Origin: Timema cristinae
Taxonomy: Eukaryota; Arthropoda; Insecta; Phasmatodea; Timematidae
DNA length: 64,000 bases
Assembly (NCBI GenBank): GCA_039000515.1
Contig: JBCFYV010000233.1
Coordinates: forward strand, 1 to 64,000
Direction: 5' to 3'
The translations under genes and the position numbers were made by a program. Numbering within the stretch: position 1 is the first letter of the stretch; every line of letters starts with the position of its first letter. Below are positions 55,735 to 64,000 of the stretch, in pieces. The notes under the pieces were generated by a model. That model worked only from the letters and a program-made list of their open reading frames with translations, did not search any database and was not told the DNA's origin.

Positions 55735-57762
55735 ATAATAGTCAAATTTAAAGGCTTGGGGTCCCCAAGAGGGATGCAGGTGATGTGAAAAGGCTGACCG
55801 AGACTTGAAGCGCTTGTGTAAGAAATGGCAGCGACAGACTGACACTGCTTGTAGTTGGGAAATCTGAAAAATAAAGGATAGTATGAACAAAACAAGCATA
55901 GCTAGTCTGTTTAAATGGGAAGGTTTTATTAAATTTTAGATGTTATTAAAACAGCTTTCATAAGTCAGATGTCAAGTCATATGGTCTTCAGCTGCTACTT
56001 TAGATAAAATCCAAGAATAACACTAATGATTCTTACCATTGTACACTGCACAGATAAATGTTTCAATGGCATGTTTTCTGCAAGTCTTTTTACTATAGTA
56101 CTAAATTAGGGTGTCAATGCACATAATCATCAAATTGCTTTTAATTAAAACCATTTAGATTACATTTTCAAACAAGCTTTTGAAAATGTAATTTAACATT
56201 TAAAGCATTGCAGGTCAACAGATGCAAGTTTGATTGATATTGCACATTAGAATTTTTAAACACATACCTACATCTTAAACCTAACACTCACTATAAAAAG
56301 GACACACATGTTATGTACGGTAACTAAAACAAGATTTAAAGTACAGGTCTAACTTATCAACAAGTGTGCATTATATGCTCTTAAAGATTCCATCCACCAA
56401 TACTAGACATGTCCCTTTCAGATTAAAGTCAACAAAGTCGTTTTTCAGGAGTTAAAATGTTTACAAAATTAATTACATGATTGTTATAAACAATTGTTAA
56501 TTTTCTGTTTACTATCATGAAACTTACACCTATTTTGTATGTGTGTATCAATATTTTGTTTATTAAAAAGTAAATAGTAGGCCTACCCTTCTTAATCCAA
56601 ATTATATCTATGAATATAAATAAACTTATAAAATCTGTTTCTGTGTGTGCATCTCTTGTAAATATGAACCTTATAGTTTTAATATCTCACGTAGCCTACC
56701 TGTTGTATCGAGATACTCCAAAATAGTAGTGACAGCAATGGTGTAACCTGTAGACCTCAGAGCAGCAGTTATGGGGGGGCTACCATCTCGACCTTGGGAC
56801 ATGATGGCTTGTGAGAATTGTAGGGCCCTCGTCCAGTGCTCATCAGTTCCACTGTTTCTTCGACTGGTTGCCTCTTCCTTCTTGATTTGATAATGTCCCA
56901 ATGTTTGTGCAGGTGAACCAGAGTTCTAAAATGATTCACAATAATATAAACACAGTTACAACTAGGTCAACTTGAGGTGTCTTTGTAATCAAACAAGAAA
57001 AGATTACTAATGGTTATTATAAATGATTATAAAGGCCTATATTAATGAAAGTTCCCACTATACATCTGGTTATATTAATATACTGGTTCTAATAATCAGT
57101 GAAGCATTTTATGAAATTTGTTGTCTCTATAAACTTCAAGGTAATACTGTATGTTTGTATTTTGTAATATTTTATATTTATGAGGATGACTTTGTTAGTT
57201 TAGTTACTATGTTTACTTTGTGACTAGGCCTAGACCTTGTACAAAAATATTATATTGAAAGTTAACTAGCCTAAGATAGTACTGGTCTAAAGTGCTAAAT
57301 CAGGCCTACTAAGACCTACCAGTACACAACATACATAAAGTTAGGAGTAAAGATTAGGTTAGTTCAATAATATATAAATTCCACTCGTTCTTAGAATTTC
57401 AAAACTTTTGTTTCAACTTATACTATGCAAAAATAAACGCTAGGCCTACAGAGAAAGGGAATAAAACTTATCAACGCTAGGGCCTACGCAAATTAATAGC
57501 ATAGGCCTACAAATAATTTTTTGTTACGTTGACGTTTGTGTTTACCATCAATAAGAAACACGTTTAAAGATTTTACTTTACTTGTATTTATTTCTATAGA
57601 CGATCCAATTACTCAAATAATATACGTCATTTCATATAAAGTATTAAAGTGAAAATAATATAAGATAAAAATAAACTCACCTTTTGGAGGTTAATGGAAG
57701 ATTTAAAATTCTAGTAATTTGTTCCCACGCTTTTTTCTTGGCTGCGATGGTCCTAACATATT
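55735..57762 (-). pseudogene. Harbinger-associated Myb/SANT-like protein gene
   Basis: Three exon pieces on the minus strand. About 57762-57690: AAKKKAWEQITRIL, the end of a Myb/SANT-like helix set. 56926-about 56702: after an attttag acceptor, SGSPAQTLGHYQIKKEE and GTDEHWTRALQFSQAI, ending TILEYLDTTG before a GT. About 55863-55735: after a ttttcag acceptor, FPTTSSVSLSLPFLTQ. The Trp in KKAWEQI fits a SANT/trihelix repeat. These partner proteins accompany PIF/Harbinger transposases. Exon order is convincing, but a start codon was not located. Confidence 0.6.
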
Positions 57763-58107
57763 TTTTTTTTCATTTGACAGTTGGAAACTACCTAATTAAT
57801 TCTAATAAATACAATTTCTCTTTCTCACTTCACCACACGCTCTTAATTAATTATGATGTGTTTATCAACAAGCGGACATATTTGAGCAGGCTATCCAACT
57901 TTACAAGCACAATCGACACTTTAGAAGGCAGTGGTTGTAGAGAATTTTATTTCCCTTCGGGGTGTGGTACTCTTGTGTAAGATTTAATCACGTGGCCTTG
58001 AGTGACTCAAGCCAAACGTTCTAGCACGACGCAGCTGCCTTCCTCAGGAGTAGCCGACTCCGCCTCATCTCATAATCCAACATCGTTCTTGCATACGGGC
58101 CTTTGAA

Positions 58108-58588
58108 GGGTGGGATTAGGCAGCAGTCCTTTCCTCCCTTCATTCATAATAATATCAAACGACCTTGAAGTAAACCATAACAAAAATTCTTTGTTCCCTG
58201 GCAACTTTCCTTCGGTTCTTTTTCAAACCCACTAACATGATTGTGTGTGTCACCCTGGCCACCCAGTTTTTGAAAACGCCCATCGTTTGTGCTACGTTAG
58301 TGCTGTAAATTTGTGGCACTTATTCACGATTGTTTATGGGTGGCTAGGAAGATATCTCCCTGGCCAACCAGTATAAAAAATAAAGATAACCTTTTTTTAG
58401 AAGACTCTTAACATGTGTGCTTCATTAGTGCTTGTTAGTGCTCAATTTTTTTATTTCTGCTCCAAATTTATATTTTGATTTATTATCATTTTTACAACCT
58501 CGTGCCTTAAATTTCATATATATTAAACAATAATATATTTTCTAAAATACGGGCGTACAGTTCAAACGGGCGGTAAGACTCGAAGCTA
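58108..58588 (+). other. Spacer with tail-only SINE fragment
   Basis: 58553-58588 carries gggcgtacagttcaaacggg and cggtaagactcgaagct, the SINE tail without a head, followed by (AT)n to 58616. The rest holds nothing recognised. Confidence 0.5.
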
Positions 58589-58589
58589 A

Positions 58590-58621
<32 letters not shown>

Positions 58622-58988
58622 ATCCTAGAAGATAAGTATAAATAAATATTTTTGATTTATATATATATCAAAAATCTTTTTTATACCTATTTTCTAGGTT
58701 ATTATATCTTCTTATATTGGTAATATACTGATTTTTAAAGGGTTTCGTATTATTTTAAATGTTATACTATCAAAATTCTTATATTTTATAAAATATGTTT
58801 TCAATTTACTATTTAATCAAGCTATTCCCTAATTATTATCTTTTACCAGCCTATAAATAAAAAAGAATCAATTATTATTTTATATAATGCTCCTTAATAC
58901 AAATACTTTAGAATGTCTTCTAAAACATCCAACTACATATTAATATCAATTCACTACGCAGGTACATTACCGACTTTATATTCACTTA
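58589..58988. other. AT microsatellite and AT-rich spacer
   Basis: (AT)n at 58590-58616 and an imperfect inverted AT stretch after it. Ends in the left SINE target duplication tatattcactta (58977-58988). Confidence 0.6.
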
Positions 58989-59270
58989 AACCCGCCTCGG
59001 TGGCGTAGTTGGCTAACGCGCTTATCGTGTTGCGCTCGACTGCTGAGGACAGGGAGATCGAGGTTCGAATCTCGGTCGGGTGAACTGGGGGTGGTTTTTC
59101 CTAAATTGTTTTCCACTCTCCCTCCACGCAAATGTGGGTTCACTTCCTGTAATTCAACCTTCCCAATTCCTAATCCATTAGTGTAATTAGTACTTAAGCG
59201 TATAACCCGAACGGGTAGTAAGATGCGGTGCTAAATTTTATTATTATTATTATTATATTATTATTATTAT
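58989..59270 (+). repeat. Full-length reference SINE with target duplications
   Basis: tRNA-like head with A box tggcgtagttgg (59001-59012) and B box ggttcgaatct (59062-59072). The body contains ccacgcaaatgtgggttcac. The tail is gcgtataacccgaacggg then tagtaagatgcggtgct to 59232. (TTA)n runs to about 59270. The duplication tatattcactta flanks it exactly (58977-58988, 59271-59282). A and B boxes are the internal pol III promoter of tRNA-derived SINEs. It is the best copy for defining the family. Confidence 0.93.
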
Positions 59271-59282
59271 TATATTCACTTA

Positions 59283-59990
59283 GTAACCTATAACCTTCAA
59301 AGTAGAAAAGTATGACATTTTCAGAGAAATGTTTAGTGCTTTTTAATGATTTTTAGTTTTAACTTAACTAAATAAATAAATGAGTTTTGATTTGTTTATA
59401 TTATGTATTCATTTGCAGTATTTTATCACGATTATTTTAATTTATATCTATAGTAAATAATTATTCTAAAGCTAGAAAAAATGTACCTAAAAAAATAATT
59501 TATAATTATTAAAATTTCCAAACTATGTTTAGAGAAGTGTTTGATGTTAAATTTCTAATGCTATAGCTAGGTTTTGTTGACCAAGTAGTAAAAATAAAAC
59601 TTGTCTTATTCATTAAACGCAATTTTAAGATGATCACGTCAAAACTTGTATCTTAGTTCCCTTTATAATTATTTTACCCATTTAACTTGTAAGCTTCATT
59701 TTATTGCCTACTTACCTTAAACATGTTATTAGTGAAAAACTATTTTTCATAAATAAACATTTTAATTCGTATAATCTAAGTTTTGGGTATAAACGATGGA
59801 CAAGACAAGTTTTGCAGACATATGAATAGGATTAAACAGGTTTGATGCCAAATAAGGCGGTATTCAATTTTGCAGAAAAACTAAATATTTATTTACAAAA
59901 TAAAATTCAACATTGAGTTCAAACATCTTTAGGATAGTATACAAACTCCCATATCAACAATATTGGATATTTCTTAAGTTATACGATATC
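59283..59990. other. AT-rich spacer
   Basis: No gene or repeat recognised. Confidence 0.4.
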
Positions 59991-60292
59991 ATCGGCGTCT
60001 TCGTGGAATCCACCTTCTTTCTGGTCATTTATGTCAGCACCAACTTCTACTAGTGGCCGTCAATTACATTATAGCTGTAGTATTCTGTCTCTGAGACTTG
60101 AGAGGGTCCTTCATTTGTCCCCATAATGTTTTTAGGAGACATGTTTAATCTTCAAGTGTCTATCCTATATAGCCCATTTGAATGACAACAGTCCACAGTT
60201 CACACCCTGCATGTTAACCCTTAAGCAGCCAAGAACCTTTGTCATTCGAATGTGCTCTATAGGACCGGCCTTAAGTGTTTGACTGGAATTAC
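59990..60292 (-). repeat. Possible piggyBac-like relic with inverted repeat
   Basis: Minus strand reads an acidic stretch (PLVEVGADINDQKEGG, then FHEDADDIV) typical of some transposase N-termini. Beside it, arms 60163-60193 and 60238-60272 are inverted copies (tcctatatagcccatttgaa against tcctatagagcacattcgaa). A TTAACCCTTAAG junction lies at about 60218. TTAA followed by CCC is a piggyBac-like end. Evidence is thin. Confidence 0.3.
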
Positions 60293-60339
60293 ATTTTTTT
60301 AAAGATGTTGGTCAATATTATTGATTATTACTCTCATGT

Positions 60340-60541
60340 TGGATTATACTGCAGAAGACAGGGAGTTTGGGGTTCGATCCAACCGGGTGCACTGTTTTTA
60401 TCCTAATTAGTTTACCACTCTCTCTATCCTCACGCAAATGCGAGTGAACTTCCTCTAAATTGCACCTACTTCATCCCTAACCCATTAGTGTAATTAGCAC
60501 ATAGACGTAAAAACTGAACGGGTAGTAAGACGTAGTGCTTA
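60340..60541 (+). repeat. SINE copy, 5' truncated
   Basis: Begins inside the tRNA-like head (gaagacagggagtttgggg), B box ggttcgatcc, body cacgcaaatgcgagtgaact, tail aactgaacgggtagtaag to gtagtgct. Plus strand. Confidence 0.8.
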
Positions 60542-61807
60542 AAAAAATATTACTTCCCCCCATCATTTGGACAGCTGGTGAAATAAAATATTACCCAAGC
60601 CAACCAACGTAGCTAGAAAATATAATTAATTTGAAAAAACTTCATAGTAGTTAGGCTTCTTTATAGATCATTTTTCAAAGAAAATATAATGCATGAATGA
60701 ATAAAACCAAAATAAAACAGGTCAAGTCTGTAATTACATGTATTTTTAATATAACATTTGAAATAATGTACTAGTTTTAGTACTAAGACTAGCACTAAGC
60801 AACTATAGTCCAATTTGCATGGTAAGGGCCTTTTTCCTGGCAACAAGAAAAATAAATACAAGGCTTTCTCATGTTTGTACGTTAAGCCATGTTATTTGAA
60901 GCTTTCACTTTTGATAAATAATACCCATACATATAAGATAACTCTAATAATTTCGTAAAATGTTAACAAGTTTCTCAAAAAATATGTGTTTCTATATTCT
61001 AAAAGGCCTAGGACTTCAGCAGAGTTCAAATACTATTCACAAATATAATTATGCGACAATGTGGTAACATAAAAAGCAGATTTCCCTAGCCACACATTAT
61101 TTGTGACGAGAAAATGTATTAAACATCTTTTATTTGTATAAAACGTAAATTATTGAAGACATACCGTTTTGCATTACAATTAAAGCTTGAGCCATGGAGT
61201 TATATTATTAGTTTATTATTATTATTATTATTATTATTTAGCTTTTAACATTAAAGTTGTGATAGTTGTATATTTTATATAGGCTAAAACAATAATCTAA
61301 TGTGGTTCCTGGGAGGTAAATAAGTCACAAAGAAAGATGTATTAAAATTGCCATATAAAAACATATTTTTTTGTGGAGACTGGAATAAGTAGTTTATTTC
61401 AGATGGAATATATATCACAATAATATAGCTAGCAAAATAACTCATTATAGCTAGCACAATAATGGATATAACAATAATATATTACAGAGGAATGTTTTAT
61501 AAAGCTGTAAGTCATAGTCTATAATTTACAAGTGAAAGTTTTACAATTAAAATGATTTTCATATATAAAATTATTTTACTTTATATTTTAGTCATTTGTA
61601 GAAAATCTTTACAAAATTTATACATCCAGATTGGTCCCCATTGTTGCAACAACTACAAGCACACAATTGATGAAAAGTGATTTCGTGACAGTTGTAATTA
61701 AATAACAAAATATCAATTAGTTATTCAAGTGCAATTCAGTTTAAAATGGACAAAGTGTTAACTAAAACAAAGCGTTCATTGGATTTTTGAGTTGTAAGGT
61801 TATGTAA
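60542..61807. other. AT-rich spacer
   Basis: (ATT)n at about 61208-61240. Three tagctagca-type repeats near 61426-61455. No gene seen. Confidence 0.45.
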
Positions 61808-61992
61808 TAATTACAATAATGGGTTAGTAATGAGGGAGGTTGCATTTAGAGGAAGTGCACCCGCCCCTCATTTACATGGGGAGAGAGTGGGAAACAATTT
61901 TGGAAAAACCACCCCCAGTAGACTCGACCGGAAATGAACTCTGATCCCTCAGTCATCAGCAGATTAGTCTAACACAAAGGTGATGCCTTAGA
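61808..61992 (-). repeat. SINE copy lacking its tail, minus strand
   Basis: Body gtgcacccgcccctcattta, then aaaaccacccccagtagac, B-box complement cgaccggaaatgaactc, partial head to gatgccttagacc. The conserved 3' tail is absent at left. Confidence 0.7.
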
Positions 61993-62110
61993 CCTGTGGT
62001 TTCCAACCTGGAGTACACGTACCCCCAGACATACGTGCCAGGACTTTTGGGGGTACGTGAAAATATTTAAATAATGTTGGAAAAAGCAACATATGCCAGC
62101 AGTGTAAGAC
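61993..62110 (+). repeat. hAT terminal fragment
   Basis: Starts tgtggtttccaacctggagt and continues acacgtacccccag ... gggggtacgtgaaaat, resembling hAT ends with the CAGTGGTTCCCAACCTGG pattern and related to the 18555 element. No second end found. Confidence 0.5.
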
Positions 62111-62324
62111 AAAATATCAGTTAAATTTGTGATATTAGCTCTACGATATAGTGCATTAATAGTTTAGCAAAAAAAAAATGTAATAATGTCTGTTAGATGC
62201 ATGAACCTATAAAGTAGAAACAATATATTATTTTTAATTTTTTGTTGTTGAACTGTTTTTCGTGTAAGTACAATGCATTCCAGGACCTAACAGTTTTACA
62301 AGAAAAAATATGTATTACTAGATA

Positions 62325-62790
62325 GCTGTTGCCCGCGGCTTTGCTCGCGTAGAAGTTGATTATATACAAATACGAAAATATACATATGTATTTACAGATT
62401 AATTTAAAATATTACGTTACGTTGATGACCATAACTTGACCTCAGATCAAAAATAATGCAAGTCCGATACAAACTTTCACCCCCGTTTTCATCCCTTATT
62501 AAATAAAATTTCCAAAATTCCTGAAACACGTATTTATTTGTTTTACGTCAATAACCGAAATACAAAATTTTGTTTATGTAACTTTCAAAATGACGGCCTT
62601 TCATACATATTATCATCACCTATTTTGACCCCTTTGGGGTGGAATTTTCTAAAATCCTTTCTTAGTGGGTGCCTACATAACAAAATGAATATACAGTCCG
62701 AATTTCATGCTTGTAGCCTTGATAGTTTGCGCTCGGCGATGATGAATCAGTCAGTCAGTCAGTCAGGACATGTTATTTTATAAGTATAGA
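62325..62790 (+). repeat. Interspersed repeat with gcccgcggctttgctcgcgt head
   Basis: Begins tagatagctgttgcccgcgg, continues ctttgctcgcgtagaag, contains cccctttggggtggaatttt, and ends with five cagt units and gttattttataagtatagat. The tagat pattern at both ends resembles a widespread arthropod repeat of uncertain class. The 81-codon plus ORF is not supported. Confidence 0.5.
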
Positions 62791-63177
62791 TGAAAAAAAG
62801 TTGAAGAGCTAATGCAATAAAAAAAAAATTCTCTAATATTTATTATTCAGACAAGCTATTCCAACAACAAAACCTAGCCCACCATACGTCTACCAATAAT
62901 TATTAAAGAAAAGGTTGGGTTTGGTTGGTAAATATTGAGGTACAGGAAATTTTCGCATTTCTTCATGACATAGAAAGCTGAAATTTGGAGCAATTATAGG
63001 CGAATCATTCAAAAAGTGTGTGAGAATCTGTAAACTAAAAAATTATTGCCTTCGTCAGTGTTTCTCAAACTCAAACTAGCCGAAGGTTCAGATTCACAAA
63101 CTGGAGGCGTGTTCAGGGCCACGGGATATACAAACATGTTTGCTTAAATATATTCTATCGGTACTTTTGTTTTTGTA
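62791..63177. other. AT-rich spacer
   Basis: No gene or recognised repeat. Confidence 0.4.
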
Positions 63178-63413
63178 GCACATCTTACTAGCCGTCCTGA
63201 CTAAGCTTATTTTAATAACGCTAGTAAGTAAGGGATGAGGAACATATAATATGGAGGAAATGTAACTGCATTTGAGAAACGGGAACATGGGAGACCATAA
63301 ATAGGAAAAATCTACCCTTTGTACATCCAGATGGAATTCGAGCCTCATCTTACACGGCAAAAGCTAACTAGATCATAATAATCTGACGTATAATCCACGT
63401 GCCCACCGATGTA
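63178..63413 (-). repeat. Diverged SINE, minus strand
   Basis: Tail agcacatcttactagccgtc at left, body gtaactgcatttgagaaacg, B-box complement agatggaattcgagcctc, head remnant cacgtgcccaccgatg at right. Confidence 0.65.
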
Positions 63414-63639
63414 ACTCTTTAATAGCTGTTTGATATTATGTATTTAAAATATTACATAGCTTATATTTTCCAGATGTTAATGTGGGTTAAAGAATCCCTC
63501 AAAGCAGTATTTATTAAAATATGTAAACAAAAATCCCCACAATCCACTATTTAAAAAGTGATAAAAAATAACACAATTTGAAATGGTTTAAGTGTTTTAT
63601 ATCAATATTATATTCACACTAAAATTAAACTATTATTGT

Positions 63640-63670
<31 letters not shown>

Positions 63671-64000
63671 TATTGGTGTAACTGCAGGCCAAATATTTAT
63701 TTAAGAGTTTGCAGACAAGCAAGATATGATCCGCGAGCCGTGAATTTGAGAAACTCTGCCTACGTATACCGCGCGTGGCCAATATTGTGAACCCAAAAAG
63801 CAACCTTAAAAAAAATAATTTAACTTGAGCACCTAGCTTAAGATAGAAAAGGTTTTGTATTAATATAATTGTGATAATTATATTAGTAAATAGATCTTTG
63901 TAATTGAAGTAAATGAACGTAAAAATTGTCATTTATATAACTATTAAATATTTATTTTCTTTAGAGCCTAACAAACTAAGAGAATAAGCATTGTTTGGGT
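63414..64000. other. AT-rich spacer with (GT)n(GA)n
   Basis: A compound microsatellite, GT then GA, lies at 63641-63670. No gene seen to the window edge. Confidence 0.6.

Larger units (their letters stand above)
51618..58101. mobile_element. PIF/Harbinger element (6.5 kb) with 19-bp perfect TIRs
   Basis: Left end ggcccgtatgcaagaacga (51618-51636) is matched exactly, inverted, at 58083-58101. Flanking trinucleotides are TTA at left and TTT at right, compatible with a once-perfect TTA/TAA duplication. It has two convergent genes: a decayed transposase (plus) and a Myb/SANT-like partner (minus). Two SINEs have inserted inside. Confidence 0.9.

Noticed and set aside
58989..59080. Functional tRNA gene
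   Set aside because: A and B boxes are good, but the ends do not form an acceptor stem and a SINE body and tail follow.
62538..62783. 81-codon ORF with a CAGT-derived Ser/Gln tail
   Set aside because: It lies in a non-coding interspersed repeat and starts mid-repeat.

Overview
This is AT-rich eukaryotic nuclear DNA, almost certainly from an arthropod and probably an insect. The evidence is spliced transposon genes with GT/AG introns, tRNA-derived SINEs, a copia-type element with a half-tRNA-iMet primer site, and P, piggyBac, hAT, PIF/Harbinger, jockey and gypsy elements. A hemipteran would fit the very frequent TAGGCCTA palindrome, but that is a weak guess. I see no convincing host gene. One GC-rich coding-like block at 29.74-30.06 kb is the only candidate. 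I see no functional tRNA, rRNA or CRISPR feature.

Layout. 0-0.8 kb: decayed pogo/Tigger-like transposase ending in an 11-residue coding repeat. 1-3.8 kb: unclassified repeats, a 63-bp-arm hairpin built from two SINE tails, and a ~75-bp satellite array. 3.8-9.1 kb (minus): a P-element/THAP transposase of about 953 aa in two exons, the best preserved transposase here. 10.27-15.23 kb (minus): a complete copia element (gag, pol, two LTRs, PBS, PPT). 15.25-22 kb (minus): a multi-exon pseudogene joining a Mutator-like transposase domain to a YqaJ-type nuclease. A 2.6-kb hAT element with perfect 8-bp target duplications and SINE pieces sit in its introns. 22.05-23.76 kb (plus): a jockey-type ORF1 with no ORF2. 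24.1-26.4 kb (plus): a PIF/Harbinger transposase in two exons. 26.8-38.5 kb (plus): a second jockey element split by a minus-strand gypsy element (30.06-37.5 kb). 39.7-40.4 kb (minus): last exon of a Harbinger partner protein with a Pro/Ser minisatellite. 41.87-42.43 kb: hAT-type MITE. 44.5-47.4 kb (minus): piggyBac with TTAA duplications and one frameshift. 47.4-51.6 kb: AT-rich DNA with nothing recognised except small repeats. 51.6-58.1 kb: a 6.5-kb Harbinger element with 19-bp perfect terminal repeats. 58.1-64 kb: SINEs, a possible piggyBac relic, a hAT terminus and AT-rich spacer.

How it works together: the window is a nested transposon graveyard, with insertion order readable at several points. 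hAT lies in an intron of the Mutator/YqaJ gene. Gypsy lies in jockey. SINEs lie in introns of the P, Mutator/YqaJ and Harbinger genes. One tRNA-derived SINE family of about 246 bp accounts for at least ten pieces and ties the regions together. All coordinates were worked out by eye; approximate boundaries are flagged.
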